Positions 7,658 to 17,396 are shown, numbered from the stretch's first letter. The stretch: DNA of 64,000 nt from Bacillus cereus G9842 (GCF_000021305.1 NC_011772.1:329501-393500); one strand, 5' to 3'. A program made the numbers and translations. Notes: a model not told the origin generated them from the sequence alone.

Positions 7658-8887
7658 TTAAAACGCCCAGTTACCTTTACGGAAGATAGGCTCATGTCTG
7701 CCATCAGCAGTAATACCGTCAATATCAAGCTCAGCTGATCCAATCATGAAGTCGTTGTGTGTGATACTAGCGTTTGCGCCGTTTTCAGCAAGTTCTTCTT
7801 TAGACATTGTTTTTCCGCCAACTAAGTTAAATGCATAAGCATTTCCGATTGCAAGGTGGCAAGATGCATTTTCGTCAAATAGTGTATTGTAGAATAAAAC
7901 ATTTGTGTTTGAAATTGGTGAGTCATGAGGCACTAAAGCTACTTCTCCTAAGAAGTGAGAACCTTCATCTGTTTCTACTAAATGTTTTAAAGCTTCTTCA
8001 CCAGCTTCAGCTTTATAGTCTACGATACGCCCGTTTTCAAATGTTAACGTGAAATTATCGATAATATTACCTGCAAATACTAACGGTTTTGTACTAGAAA
8101 CTTGGCCGTTTACACCTGTTTTAAGTGGCATTGTAAATACTTCTTCAGTTGGAATATTAGCCATAAATGGTACGTTCTTTTCATTTAAGCTACCAGCACC
8201 AGCCCATACATGTTTTTCTGGAAGTTCGATTGTTAAATCTGTTCCAGGACCTGTATAGTGAAGAGCTTTATAATGCTTTTCGTTTAAGTAATCCACTTTT
8301 GTATGTAATGTTTCATCATGTTCTTTCCATGCTTCTACAGGATTTTCTAAATCAGCACGAGTAGCTTTGAAAATAGCATCCCATAACTTTGCTTCTTGTT
8401 CTTCTGGCGCTACGTCAGGGAATACTTTCGCAGCCCATTCTTTCGTAGGAACAGAAATGACACACCAACTTACTTTATCTGCTTGTACGTAATCACGGTA
8501 TACTTTCATTGCTTCTCCAGCTACTTTATGAGCTGTTGCAATACGCGATGCTTCTACACCTTTTAATAAATCAGGGTTTTCTGCATAGATAGACATAAAT
8601 GCAGCGCCTTCTTTTGCTAATTCTTCACGAGCATGTGCTTTCCAAGATGGAAATTCAGCGAAAGCTTCTTCAGGAGCTAGATCGAACTTTAAGCGTGTTA
8701 ACGTCTCATCATTCCAATCTACATATACGTGTTTTGCACCAGATTTATATGCTTTTTCTGTAACGAGGCGTACAAATTGTACAGCTTCAAGAGGTGCACT
8801 AATTGATAAAGTTTGTCCAGGTTGAATATTAACACCAACATTAACTGCAAGAGCAGCATATTTCTCTAACGTTTGTTCAAATGACAT
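7658..8887 (-). CDS. ampS: M29 family metallo-aminopeptidase (AmpS/PepS)
   Basis: Cytosolic two-metal aminopeptidase of 409 residues, the usual length of the thermophilic M29 peptidases (AmpS, PepS, AmpT). Seen: IELPEKHVWAGAGS, FMANIPTEEVFTMP, DEGSHFLGEVALV, NTLFDENASCHLAIG and ITHNDFMIGS, which hold the Glu, His, Tyr and Asp metal ligands of the family. The frame is open to 8983, but the ATG at 8887 has GGAGA at the right distance and the product then begins MSFEQTLEKYAALAV, as family members do. Confidence 0.92.
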   Translation of the reverse strand: MSFEQTLEKYAALAVNVGVNIQPGQTLSISAPLEAVQFVRLVTEKAYKSGAKHVYVDWNDETLTRLKFDLAPEEAFAEFPSWKAHAREELAKEGAAFMSIYAENPDLLKGVEASRIATAHKVAGEAMKVYRDYVQADKVSWCVISVPTKEWAAKVFPDVAPEEQEAKLWDAIFKATRADLENPVEAWKEHDETLHTKVDYLNEKHYKALHYTGPGTDLTIELPEKHVWAGAGSLNEKNVPFMANIPTEEVFTMPLKTGVNGQVSSTKPLVFAGNIIDNFTLTFENGRIVDYKAEAGEEALKHLVETDEGSHFLGEVALVPHDSPISNTNVLFYNTLFDENASCHLAIGNAYAFNLVGGKTMSKEELAENGANASITHNDFMIGSAELDIDGITADGRHEPIFRKGNWAF

Positions 8888-9003
8888 ATGTATAATCTCC
8901 TTTAATTTGAAAGATTTCTTACTATATATAATACAAGAAAATTCTAAAAATATATATAAATATAAAGTAAAAAGAGAGCTCAAAATGTATTGAGCCCTTA
9001 TAT

Positions 9004-10086
9004 TTACTTAATTGAAGAAGCAAACTGCTCTACAGTCGTTGTATGGTGTATACGAACGCGCTTCATCTTTAACAATTCATCAGGTTCACCCTTCGTAATG
9101 AATTGCCCAGGCTTTGTCGTCGTCGCAAATTGATAATACTTCTTCGTTTCTGTAACAACCTTATCATCTACATGACCGAATGGATAAGCAATCGCGATAA
9201 CAGGCTTACCTGTTATTTTTTCTAGTTTTTCTTTTGAACCTTTTAACTCTTCCTCATAGTTTGTAATTTTCGGTAAGTCTGCATGTGTTGCAGTATGAGA
9301 TTGCACCGAGAAAATGCCGGAATCAACCATTTCTTTTATTTCAGAAGTAGACAATGCTCCTTCTACATCAACGTTATCAACAATCATATATTCTGTTGCT
9401 GCCGGTTTAAAAGTATCATCTTTTAGCTTTTGTAAAACGCGAAATGCATTCATATTATTTTTCATACCGTCATCAAATGTAACGAAAATCGGCTTATTTA
9501 CTTTATTTATATCGCCCCAGCGTTCAAACGTTAACAGCGTATAACCATTGTCCTTTAAATGTTTCATTTGTGCTTCAAAGTTAGCTGGTGATACGAATAA
9601 GTCTTTAATACCTTGACCATGATAATCATCAATTGCGTGATACATAAGAACAGGAACCTTTTGTTCGAAAGTAATAGTAGATTTCGTAAGCGGGATTGTT
9701 TTCCCATCTTCTTTCATTCCTGTTGCTTCAATTTGGAACTCACCGCGTTTTCCTTCAAATTCCTTTATATCAAAAGGAAGTGTGAATTGCTTCTCTTTTT
9801 CTTTAGAAGAAAAAGATTTAGCACTTTCCTTGCCATCAGCTGTGCGCCAAATTTTATATTGTACTTCAGTTAAATTATCTTTTATATCTGTCATATGAAT
9901 AGTAGTGTCTGTAGATTCGTATGTGATGGGAGTATAAGAAATTTTACCTTGTTCTTGTACAGTCTCTTTTTGTTTAGCTACTTCTTGAACCTTTTTCTCT
10001 TTTTTAGGTTCTTGGCTTACATTGCTAGTATTGCAGCCTGCTAGAATGGCAGACGTACATAAAGCAATTGCTGCGTATTTTCTCAT
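9004..10086 (-). CDS. lipoprotein polysaccharide deacetylase
   Basis: 360-residue surface lipoprotein. The signal peptide ends LAGC (lipidated Cys18). A charged linker is followed by an immunoglobulin/fibronectin-like domain (about 50-140), then a NodB-type carbohydrate esterase 4 domain: VLMYHAID, PIFVTFDDGMKNN with the catalytic Asp, SHTATHADL with the two metal-binding His, and AIAYPFGHVDDK. It should remove acetyl groups from cell-wall or matrix polysaccharide. It resembles the B. anthracis Ba0330/Ba0331 lipoproteins, which sit at this chromosomal place as a pair; only one is present here. The start at 10086 has AAGGTGA upstream. Confidence 0.87.
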   Translation of the reverse strand: MRKYAAIALCTSAILAGCNTSNVSQEPKKEKKVQEVAKQKETVQEQGKISYTPITYESTDTTIHMTDIKDNLTEVQYKIWRTADGKESAKSFSSKEKEKQFTLPFDIKEFEGKRGEFQIEATGMKEDGKTIPLTKSTITFEQKVPVLMYHAIDDYHGQGIKDLFVSPANFEAQMKHLKDNGYTLLTFERWGDINKVNKPIFVTFDDGMKNNMNAFRVLQKLKDDTFKPAATEYMIVDNVDVEGALSTSEIKEMVDSGIFSVQSHTATHADLPKITNYEEELKGSKEKLEKITGKPVIAIAYPFGHVDDKVVTETKKYYQFATTTKPGQFITKGEPDELLKMKRVRIHHTTTVEQFASSIK

Positions 10087-10125
10087 GAAAATCACCTTCT
10101 ATTGTGTAGTATGTTGCATATTGAC

Positions 10126-10160
10126 ATTAAAATCCCCACCGCTATAAGAGTGGTGGGGAT
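10126..10160 (-). terminator. intrinsic terminator of the small membrane protein gene
   Basis: ATCCCCACC / GGTGGGGAT stem; on the minus strand it is followed by TTTTAAT. Confidence 0.85.
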
Positions 10161-10233
10161 ATACCCTTGTTCATCATATCATTTGAAGAAAATGAGGGGA
10201 ATATGATTTTTAGGAGGCTATTAAGGTAATAGA

Positions 10234-10407
10234 TTAGTGACTTTGAATAGATGTATTTTTTTGTTTCTTATTAGAATTAATAATGATATAACCAACTACA
10301 AAGATAAGAGGAATAATGAAGACATAGATAGGCATTCCCCATACATAATAGCTTTTCAGCGTTAAGACTAGTAAATGTAAGAAATCGAAAATTGCGTGGG
10401 CTTTCAT
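10234..10407 (-). CDS. small membrane protein, function unknown
   Basis: 57 residues beginning MKAHAIFDFLHLLVLTLKSY, with one amphipathic/hydrophobic stretch and one clear transmembrane helix (PIYVFIIPLIFVVGYIII), and a basic, polar tail (NSNKKQKN). The ATG at 10407 has GGAGG 4-5 bases upstream, which is better than the longer frame from 10419. It has its own terminator. I do not recognise the family; short phospholipase-D-nuclease-like or YvlA-like membrane peptides look similar. Confidence 0.6.
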   Translation of the reverse strand: MKAHAIFDFLHLLVLTLKSYYVWGMPIYVFIIPLIFVVGYIIINSNKKQKNTSIQSH

Positions 10408-10622
10408 AATATCCTCCAATGTTTTTTGAAAATTATAACATTTTAAGCTTGTTATTTGTATAATTTGGAAAGTAATTTAAGCTAATTTTAAAGTAAGAAG
10501 AAGACTTATTGATATGCAATTTTGCATACAGATATGGATTTTATTAAAATATAAAGATTTTATACTATAATAAAAACCGCTATAAAACTAAGTAAGAATA
10601 ATGTATGGAGTGGAGAATAGAA

Positions 10623-11330
10623 ATGAAATATAAAAAAATAATATATATCTTTTTCATATCGCTATTTATAGTTGGTTGCCAAAGTGAAGTGAGTAAAGCG
10701 AATAGTGTGGAAGAGTATATTCCATCGCATCTTATGAATGCGGAAGTGACGGCGGATATTATGACACTAGAGATGGATCGTGATACACGTAAAAAAGTAG
10801 AGGTTATTACTAAAAAGATGAGTGATCATGTGAAGAATGATAAAGAGTGGTACGTAAACTACATATCAGGGCATATAGATAAACAGGTGAAGCCGTATCA
10901 TCCTAACTTTGGTATTACAGAAGAAGAATATAACTTTTTTAGAAACGCCGTTGAGAATAGTAGTTTATCTAATACAAGTGATGGAAAACTTCAATTTAAG
11001 CAAAAAAGTAACCATGAAATTGAAATTGTTTCAAGTAGAAACCTAGAACTATTCCAGCATCTAGTAATTGATACAGAGAAGAATATAATAAAAACTTCTT
11101 TTGGAGAATGTCAGTATGTTGGAGAAATAAAGCCATCTTCAGAAAAAAGAATATTAGGTCGAGTAAATGGAAAACAATGGATGTTACAAAAAGAAAATTT
11201 AATCTATTTATTCTCTTTAGGAAAGCTTGAAGGAGAAGATAAATCTGTTATGGTTATTTCAGTAAAAGGCATACACGAAGGAAAACTTATTAGTAACGAG
11301 GAAGTAGTCGAATTCCGTTCGATTGCATAA
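10623..11330 (+). CDS. uncharacterised lipoprotein
   Basis: 235 residues. The signal peptide ends FIVGC, a lipobox, so the protein should be anchored to the outer face of the membrane. The mature part is charged and mixed alpha/beta (EEYIPSHLMNAEVTADIM..., VKPYHPNFGITEEEYNFF...). The segment 'HPNFGITEEEYNFF' resembles a short motif found in several Bacillus lipoproteins of unknown role. The start at 10623 follows GGAGTGGAG; the frame from 10605 does not have a site. TATAAT-like sequence occurs near 10566. Function unknown. Confidence 0.72.
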   Translation: MKYKKIIYIFFISLFIVGCQSEVSKANSVEEYIPSHLMNAEVTADIMTLEMDRDTRKKVEVITKKMSDHVKNDKEWYVNYISGHIDKQVKPYHPNFGITEEEYNFFRNAVENSSLSNTSDGKLQFKQKSNHEIEIVSSRNLELFQHLVIDTEKNIIKTSFGECQYVGEIKPSSEKRILGRVNGKQWMLQKENLIYLFSLGKLEGEDKSVMVISVKGIHEGKLISNEEVVEFRSIA

Positions 11331-11336
11331 AGAATC

Positions 11337-11376
11337 AAAAAAATCACCTTACTCGTTAAAGTAAGGTGATTTTTTA
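11337..11376. terminator. bidirectional terminator
   Basis: AAAATCACCTTACT and AGTAAGGTGATTTTTT form the stem. It separates the convergent lipoprotein and nucleoside transporter genes. Confidence 0.9.
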
Positions 11377-12573
11377 TTAAATAAACAATCCAGCGATTGT
11401 TGCAGATAAAATAGAAGCAAGTGTTGATGCAAATAGCATTTTCCAACCAAATTTAGAAACAACGCTTCCTTGTTTTTCAGAAAGGGCACGGATTGTACCA
11501 ACGATTGCACCAATTTGGCTAATACTTGCGAAGCTAATTAAGAATACTGTAACGATTCCAACTGTACGTGGAGCTAATGTTGTAGCTGTGTCTTTTAAAT
11601 CAAGGATTGCTACAAACTCGTTTAAAACAATCTTCGTACCCATAATACCACCAGCTGGGATAATATCTTGAGTTGGAATACCCATTAAGAATGCGAATGG
11701 AGAAAGTACGTAACCGAAGATTTGTTGTAAAGTAACAGCATGTCCCATTGCGCCTGAAGCTGCACTAATTACGTAGTTTACAACTTCCATCACACCGATA
11801 AAGGCGATCATTAATGCGGCAACGATACCAGCTACTTTTAAACCATCAAGCGCACCGTTAATCATTGCGCCGATAAAGCTGTCTCCGAATAGAGTTCTAT
11901 CAAATTTTTGAATCACTTCATCTTCTTTTTTCGTATCAACTGGTGTTAATAACGAACAAACGATTAAGCTTGAGAATAAGTTTAGCGGAAGAGCTGCTAG
12001 TACGTATTTTGCATCTAACATCATTACGTATGATGCTGTAACAGAAGCAGAAACGGAGCTCATCGCAGAACAACAAATGATAAACATACGATTTTTATTG
12101 AAATGCTGTAAATCGTTTTTAATGACGATTAACGCTTCACTTGAACCGAAGAATACAGAGTTTACTGCGTGGAATGACTCAACGCGCGGCAAACCAGTAA
12201 TTTTTGAAATTGCACCGCCGACAACACGAACGATGAATGGTAAAACACCTAAATAACTAAAGATTGAAAGTAGTGCTGAGAAAAATACGATAATTAATAA
12301 TACGTTTAAGAAAAAGACAAAATCTCTGTGAATTCCATTAAAGAGAAAATCGACACCTGTCGTACCAAGTTTAATTAGTTTGTTGAAAACTTTACTAATG
12401 AAAATAATGATTTGTTGACCAATCTTTGTAGCAAACATAAACCAACCGATTAAAATTTGGAAACCAATCATAATTGCAATTGCACGGAAGTTGATTTTAC
12501 TTTTGTTGTTTGACAAAGCAAAACATAAACCTAACACGGCAAGAATACCGATAATGCTCATTACATATTGCAT
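11377..12573 (-). CDS. nupC: NupC-type concentrative nucleoside transporter
   Basis: 398-residue membrane transporter of the CNT family, which imports nucleosides with protons. Family signatures: FFSALLSIFSYLGVLPF, SFHAVNSVFFGSSEALI (the region equivalent to the nucleoside-binding ESxN/GxQT loops), MSSVSASVTASYVMM, and GIMGTKIVLNEFVAI. About ten hydrophobic segments. A guanine riboswitch and terminator precede it on the same strand, so it should be made when guanine is scarce, suggesting purine nucleosides as substrate. The start at 12573 has GAAAGGGGCAAC upstream. Confidence 0.92.
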   Translation of the reverse strand: MQYVMSIIGILAVLGLCFALSNNKSKINFRAIAIMIGFQILIGWFMFATKIGQQIIIFISKVFNKLIKLGTTGVDFLFNGIHRDFVFFLNVLLIIVFFSALLSIFSYLGVLPFIVRVVGGAISKITGLPRVESFHAVNSVFFGSSEALIVIKNDLQHFNKNRMFIICCSAMSSVSASVTASYVMMLDAKYVLAALPLNLFSSLIVCSLLTPVDTKKEDEVIQKFDRTLFGDSFIGAMINGALDGLKVAGIVAALMIAFIGVMEVVNYVISAASGAMGHAVTLQQIFGYVLSPFAFLMGIPTQDIIPAGGIMGTKIVLNEFVAILDLKDTATTLAPRTVGIVTVFLISFASISQIGAIVGTIRALSEKQGSVVSKFGWKMLFASTLASILSATIAGLFI

Positions 12574-12694
12574 GTAGTTGCCCCTTTCAGAAGTTCGTAT
12601 AAAGTTTGTACATAAAACGTTCGTTATATTACTAAAAATAAAAGAACGAGGTTTTATGTCATACGTAAGATGTCTGACCTTTTAGAAAAATAAA

Positions 12695-12762
12695 AATAAA
12701 AAAAGACCCATATGGATTCACTTTCATCTATGAGAGAAAGCTAATCAATATGAGTCCTTTTT
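12695..12762 (-). terminator. regulated terminator of the guanine riboswitch
   Basis: On the minus strand AAAGGACTCATATTGATT pairs, with G-U pairs, with AATCCATATGGGTCTTT, followed by TTTTT. It is the expression platform of the riboswitch just upstream. Confidence 0.85.
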
Positions 12763-12790
12763 TACGCATAGGCTAATATTCATTAGTTTT

Positions 12791-12859
12791 CCCCATAGTC
12801 CAGCAATTTAAGGTTGCCGGGTAGAAACTCTCGATCCATATTATCAAGTATATATGAGG
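12791..12859 (-). promoter_or_regulatory. guanine-class purine riboswitch aptamer
   Basis: Read on the minus strand: P1 CCTCATA ... TATGGGG, P2/L2 with GAGAGTTTCTACC in the J2/3 core, L3 AACCTTAAATTGC, and the J3/1 segment GGACTATGGG. The specificity base equivalent to C74 of the xpt riboswitch is C, so guanine or hypoxanthine is expected rather than adenine. A terminator and nupC follow. Confidence 0.95.
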
Positions 12860-12998
12860 TAACATCGTCCGTATTAAATTAGTAGTAGCGTAACATTAAC
12901 AGAGAAGTATCGTCAATAGCTTTTTTTCTTCCAATAGAAAAAGACCATATAAGTATGATAAAATGTAACGCAGTGTTATGAAAAAGAGAGGTCGGAAA

Positions 12999-14375
12999 AT
13001 GAGTACTAAAATGACGCCACCAGTTGAGAAAAACGAGTTTATAGATGTAGTATTTGAAGATTTAACACATGATGGTGCCGGTGTTGCGAAAGTAAAGGGC
13101 TATCCTATTTTCGTTAAAAACGGATTACCAGGTGAAGAAGCGCAAATTAAAATTATTAAAGTGAAGAAAAACTTTGCATTTGGTCGTTTAATGAAGCTTC
13201 ATACAGAAAGTCCATATCGTAAAGATGCTGAATGCCCAGTATATAATCAGTGCGGCGGTTGTCAGCTTCAGCACTTAACTTATGAAGGACAATTACAAGC
13301 GAAAGAAAAACAAGTACGTGACGTTATGCAGCGTATCGGAGGACTAGGTGATGTTCCTGTTCATCCTGTACTTGGCATGAAGAACCCGTGGGTATACCGC
13401 AATAAAGCACAAGTACCAATCGGAGAACGTGAAGGTGGGCTTGTAGCTGGTTTCTATCGCCAAGGAACGCATGACATCATTAATATGGAATCATGCTTAA
13501 TTCAGGCAGAAGAAAACGATACATTAATTCAAGAAGTAAAACGTATTTGTGAAAAGCACGGTATCACTGCGTATAACGAAGAGCGTAACAAAGGAACACT
13601 TCGTCACGTAATGGCTCGTTACGGACAAGTAACAGGGGAAATTATGCTTGTCTTCATTACGCGTACAGCGGAATTGCCAAACAAAAAAGCAATCGTTGAA
13701 GAAATTGCAGCGAAATTCCCAGAAGTAAAATCAATCGTTCAAAACGTAAATACGAAGCGTACAAACGTAATTTTCGGAGATAAAACGACAGTACTGTACG
13801 GATCAGAATATATTTATGACTTTATCGGTGACATTAAATTTGCGATTTCAGCACGTTCATTCTATCAAGTAAACCCAGAACAAACGAAAGTGCTATACGA
13901 TAAAACGTTAGAATACGCAAAATTAAATGGTAACGAAACAGTAATCGATGCCTATTGCGGAATCGGATCAATCTCGTTATTCCTAGCGCAAAAAGCGAAA
14001 AAAGTGTACGGCGTTGAAATCGTCCCAGAAGCAATCGAAGACGCAAACCGAAACGCAGCACTAAACAACATGACAAACGCTGAATTTGGCGTAGGAGAAG
14101 CAGAAGTAGTCATTCCAAAATGGTACAAAGAAGGCGTAATCGCCGACACAATGGTCGTAGATCCACCGCGTAAAGGCTGTGACGAAGCATTACTAAACAC
14201 AATCATCGACATGAAGCCAAACCGCGTCGTATACGTATCGTGTAACCCAGCAACATTAGCACGTGACTTAAAAGTACTAGAAGAAGGCGGATATAAAACA
14301 CAGGAAGTACAGCCTGTTGATATGTTCCCGCATACGACTCATGTGGAGTGTGTGGCTTGGCTTAAGTTAGTATAA
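12999..14375 (+). CDS. rlmD: 23S rRNA (uracil-C5)-methyltransferase, RumA/RlmD family
   Basis: 458 residues. An N-terminal TRAM domain (about 10-70) binds [18 protein letters not shown] gives the cysteines of the [4Fe-4S] cluster. The Rossmann methyltransferase domain shows [43 protein letters not shown] with the catalytic region, and [14 protein letters not shown] with the nucleophilic Cys. It makes 5-methyluridine in 23S rRNA; in Bacillus a single enzyme of this family (RlmCD) can modify two sites. The start at 12999 follows GAGAGG; the frame from 12978 places that site inside the gene. From 13600 on, codon choice (CAA/ACA/AAC rich, many C-ending codons) differs slightly from its neighbours. 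Confidence 0.93.
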   Translation: MSTKMTPPVEKNEFIDVVFEDLTHDGAGVAKVKGYPIFVKNGLPGEEAQIKIIKVKKNFAFGRLMKLHTESPYRKDAECPVYNQCGGCQLQHLTYEGQLQAKEKQVRDVMQRIGGLGDVPVHPVLGMKNPWVYRNKAQVPIGEREGGLVAGFYRQGTHDIINMESCLIQAEENDTLIQEVKRICEKHGITAYNEERNKGTLRHVMARYGQVTGEIMLVFITRTAELPNKKAIVEEIAAKFPEVKSIVQNVNTKRTNVIFGDKTTVLYGSEYIYDFIGDIKFAISARSFYQVNPEQTKVLYDKTLEYAKLNGNETVIDAYCGIGSISLFLAQKAKKVYGVEIVPEAIEDANRNAALNNMTNAEFGVGEAEVVIPKWYKEGVIADTMVVDPPRKGCDEALLNTIIDMKPNRVVYVSCNPATLARDLKVLEEGGYKTQEVQPVDMFPHTTHVECVAWLKLV

Positions 14376-14380
14376 GTAGG

Positions 14381-14420
14381 AAAGCAGTTGATATAGGAAA
14401 ATCTATACCATCTGCTTTTT
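14381..14420 (+). terminator. intrinsic terminator of the rRNA methyltransferase gene
   Basis: AAAGCAG-GATATAG stem with CTATA-CATCTGCTTTT, interrupted by one or two mismatches, then a T run. Confidence 0.75.
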
Positions 14421-14536
14421 GGTTTACAAAAATACCATTCATAAGCGATTTTAGTTAAAATAAATATTGCTGATTTTCACAAATTATAAATTGAGATTTT
14501 GAAATTGTATTCATAGTGAGAGGATTTGAATTTGAA

Positions 14537-15526
14537 ATGATAGATAATTTTTGGCGTGAATTACCACGACCATTTTTCGTACTTGCACCAATGGAAGATG
14601 TGACAGACGTTGTTTTCCGTCACGTAGTAAGTGAGGCTGGTCGTCCAGATGTATTCTTTACAGAGTTCACAAACTCAGATAGCTATTGTCATCCAGAAGG
14701 TATGAAAAGTGTACGTGGTCGTTTAATTTTTACAGAAGATGAACAGCCAATGGTGGCACATATTTGGGGAGATAATCCTGAATATTTCCGTCAAATGAGT
14801 ATTGGTATGGCAGAGTTAGGATTTAAAGGCATTGATATTAATATGGGCTGCCCTGTACCGAATGTAGCATCAAGAGGAAAAGGTAGTGGTCTTATTCTAC
14901 GTCCAGACGTTGCAGCAGAACTTATCCAAGCAGCAAAAGCGGGCGGACTACCTGTCAGCGTAAAAACAAGACTTGGCTTTAAAGAGTTAAGCGAGTGGGA
15001 AGATTGGTTAACGCACATTTTCAAACAAGATATTGCGAACCTTTCTATTCATTTACGCACAAGAGAAGAAATGAGCCAAGTAGATGCGCATTGGGAACTA
15101 ATTCCGGAAATTAAAAAATTACGTGACCGTATCGCACCAAATACGTTAATAACAATAAATGGAGACATCCTTGATCGTAAAATGGGACTGGAACTTGCTG
15201 AAAAATACGGCATTGATGGCGTAATGATCGGACGAGGCATCTTCAAAAATCCATTTGCTTTTGAAAAAGAGCCAAGAGAGCATAGCAGTAAAGAACATCT
15301 AGATCTTTTAAGACTACAACTTGATCTTCAAGATCAATATGCAGAAGTACTGCCACGCTCAATCACAGGACTTCACCGCTTCTTCAAAATTTATGTGAAG
15401 GGCTTCCCAGGAGCTGCGGAATTGAGAAATCAATTGATGAGTACGAAATCGACCAATGAGGTGCGTGCTTTGTTGGATAAGTTTGAGGATAGTGTTGGTG
15501 TTGCTCAGGATAGTGAGACGGTTTAA
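14537..15526 (+). CDS. dus: tRNA dihydrouridine synthase
   Basis: FMN enzyme (329 residues) that reduces uridine to dihydrouridine in tRNA. TIM-barrel motifs: [45 protein letters not shown] with the catalytic Cys, [16 protein letters not shown] and [14 protein letters not shown] (FMN phosphate binding), followed by the C-terminal helical tRNA-binding domain. The frame can start at GTG 14516, but ATG 14537 gives the usual N-terminus; AGAGGA is 13 bases upstream, a little far, so the start is uncertain. Members differ in the tRNA position they modify. Confidence 0.92.
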   Translation: MIDNFWRELPRPFFVLAPMEDVTDVVFRHVVSEAGRPDVFFTEFTNSDSYCHPEGMKSVRGRLIFTEDEQPMVAHIWGDNPEYFRQMSIGMAELGFKGIDINMGCPVPNVASRGKGSGLILRPDVAAELIQAAKAGGLPVSVKTRLGFKELSEWEDWLTHIFKQDIANLSIHLRTREEMSQVDAHWELIPEIKKLRDRIAPNTLITINGDILDRKMGLELAEKYGIDGVMIGRGIFKNPFAFEKEPREHSSKEHLDLLRLQLDLQDQYAEVLPRSITGLHRFFKIYVKGFPGAAELRNQLMSTKSTNEVRALLDKFEDSVGVAQDSETV

Positions 15527-15589
15527 CTTTTAAGCAGTTAAATCATGTATGACATGAGTGAGTTGAAAATAAGCGTAGAGCTGGAAAAG

Positions 15590-15626
15590 AACAGTGTATT
15601 TGAGAAATCAAAGCACTGTTTTTTTC
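15590..15626 (+). terminator. intrinsic terminator downstream of dus
   Basis: AACAGTG / CACTGTT stem with a 17-base loop and a T run. The rest of the gap 15527-15865 shows nothing else I can name. Confidence 0.65.
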
Positions 15627-15865
15627 TTTTAGTTAATGTTAAGAGAGAAATCTTTTTAAAGGCATATAAAAAACACGTAAGAGCTCTGTAGATACAATGA
15701 TAGAGAAAAGTTCGGGTAAGACTATAAAACATATCTTTAAAATGTTAAAGTATTAATTTAGCGGACAATAACTAAAAGGTTAGATTTAAACATGATAATT
15801 TAAAGCACGTTATAGGATAAACTTTAACTGCTGAATAAATAATCAACATTTCAGGAGGAAACCCA

Positions 15866-16384
15866 ATGGCAATGAGCAACAACGATATATTAAAAAGAGT
15901 ACGATACGCTTTAGATATAAGAGATATAGATATGGTGGAAATCTTTAAACTCGGCGGGATGGAAGTAACGAAAGAAGACGTAGTTGATATGCTTACAAAA
16001 ATAAAGAGAGCTCCTCAGCATGAAGCTGAAGATGCGGATGTAATCGAAGATGAGTACGTAAAAACATGCGATATGATGATGTTAGAGGCATTTTTCAATG
16101 GATTTATTACTTTAAAAAGAGGAAAGCAAGATCCGAAACCAGGGCAGCCTGCACCTGTACAGAGTAAGGAGAGTGCCAATAACCTTCTTCTAAAGAAAAT
16201 GAAAATCGCACTATCTTTAACGAGTGAGGATGTACTTGATATATTAGATAGCGTAGGCGTTACGGTAACAAAAGGAGAGTTAGGCGCTCTATTAAGAAAA
16301 AAAGGTCATAAAAATTACAAAGAGTGCGGCGATAGATACGCAAGGAATTTCATTAAGGGATTAGGTGTAAAGTATAGAGGATAA
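15866..16384 (+). CDS. DUF1456 family protein (YehS-like)
   Basis: 172 residues with two related helical repeats: ILKRVRYALDIRDIDMVEIFKLGGMEVTKEDVVDML (about 8-45) and LLLKKMKIALSLTSEDVLDILDSVGVTVTKGELGALLRK (about 108-146), joined by an acidic then proline-rich linker. This duplicated layout is characteristic of DUF1456 proteins. No function is established. AGGAGG precedes the ATG. It is followed by its own terminator. Confidence 0.85.
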   Translation: MAMSNNDILKRVRYALDIRDIDMVEIFKLGGMEVTKEDVVDMLTKIKRAPQHEAEDADVIEDEYVKTCDMMMLEAFFNGFITLKRGKQDPKPGQPAPVQSKESANNLLLKKMKIALSLTSEDVLDILDSVGVTVTKGELGALLRKKGHKNYKECGDRYARNFIKGLGVKYRG

Positions 16385-16417
16385 TGAGTTCGTTAAAGCA
16401 GTAAATGATATAATAGG

Positions 16418-16450
16418 TAGAGTAGGACGTTTGTATCCTACTCTTTTTTA
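16418..16450 (+). terminator. intrinsic terminator of the DUF1456 gene
   Basis: AGAGTAGG / CCTACTCT stem followed by TTTTTT. Confidence 0.85.
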
Positions 16451-16478
16451 TTTGTAAAATAATACGCTAGGTGATGAA

Positions 16479-17186
16479 ATGGTACATACATATTTAGGTG
16501 AGACAATTAATTTTCATATAACTTATAAGAAGAAAAAGTCCGTGCGTCTTTTTGTAGATTCGTATGGAAATGTGGAAGTGCAGGCTCCGAAAGGGACACC
16601 TGTTGAATACTTAGTCCAGTTGCTAGAGGAGAAGTGGGATTGGATTCAGACAACTCGTAAGGAAATGGCGGAGCGAGCGCATGGACCACAGGAAAAGGAT
16701 TATGATCAAGGAGAGGGCTTTTTGTATTTAGGGAATACGTATCCGATACAGATTTCCCAAGATGCAAGCATTGAGCAAGACAATGCGATTTTTGAAGGGG
16801 ATAAGTTACATATTTATGTAAAAGAGCTAAAGGATGAGAAAATACAGCAAGCTTTAAAACGATTTTACTATAAGCAGTGTAAATCTTTAGTAGAGAAGAG
16901 TATTAAAGCGCATCAAAGTAATTTCAAAACAAAACCACGTTCTATTCGTATTACAGATAGTAGTCGTACTTGAGGTACTTGCGATTCGAATTTACAACTA
17001 ACATTCAATTGGAAGCTAGCAATGGCACCACAGCGAGTAATTGACTATGTAGTCGTTCATGAAATGTGTCATATGGTTCATTTAAATCATGATCGCTCTT
17101 TTTGGCGTCTTGTCGGGAAGATAATGCCTGATTATAAGGAAATGGAGAACTGGTTAGCTTTATCTAGTTGGAAGATGACGGTTTAG
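16479..17186 (+). pseudogene. YgjP-like metallopeptidase, interrupted by an in-frame TGA
   Basis: The frame from ATG 16479 is broken by TGA at 16971-16973, but the same frame continues without a shift to TAG at 17184-17186. The part before the stop has the DUF45/YgjP N-terminal domain (KKKSVRLFVDSYGNVEVQAP). Around the stop the reading is SSRT-stop-GTCDSNLQLTFNW, where family members have a Trp (W-G-[ST]-C); TGG to TGA is one base. After the stop comes the zinc motif VVHEMCHMVHLNHDRSFW (HExxH plus a later His). The truncated 164-residue product would lack all zinc ligands. Most likely a fresh nonsense mutation. Confidence 0.88.
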
Positions 17187-17204
17187 GAAGGGATATCAAT
17201 TTTT

Positions 17205-17330
17205 GTCGGTAAATCGATATTTCTTGTCGAATCGTTGATATATTGTAAGTTTTGATAGATATATTTTAAAAATCGTTGATATATTGTGAGTTTTGATAGA
17301 TATATTCGAAAAATCGTTGATATAATTTCA
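17205..17330. repeat. dispersed repeat with 41-bp internal period, copy 1
   Basis: A head GTCGGTAAATCGATAT is followed by 41-bp units starting ATCGTTGATATATTG at 17231 and 17272, and a partial third unit at 17313 ending GATATAATTTCA. The same head, unit and tail occur at 23437-23520 with one unit fewer. Within a unit, GATATATT and AATATATCTATC are partly inverted, so transcripts could fold. It is intergenic, just before a strong terminator. It may be one of the B. cereus-group bcr families; I cannot assign the number. Confidence 0.8.
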
Positions 17331-17354
17331 TTTACTACAGGATTGTTCAACAAA

Positions 17355-17396
17355 TCGAAAAGAGGAGATGCCACAAGGGACATCTCCTCTTTTCGA
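17355..17396. terminator. bidirectional terminator, 16-bp perfect stem
   Basis: TCGAAAAGAGGAGATG pairs perfectly with CATCTCCTCTTTTCGA. It ends the GNAT operon from the right and the interrupted peptidase gene from the left. Confidence 0.9.

Noticed and set aside
10513..10528. TATGCAATTTTGCATA palindrome as an operator of the lipoprotein gene
   Set aside because: AT-rich palindromes of this size are frequent in such a genome and there is no second copy or known regulator to support it.
16971..16973. TGA as a selenocysteine codon
   Set aside because: The aligned residue in relatives is Trp, not Cys, and I see no selenocysteine insertion element or related genes. A nonsense change is simpler.
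17205..17330. CRISPR-like array
   Set aside because: Units are contiguous with a 41-bp period and no unique spacers, and no cas genes are nearby.
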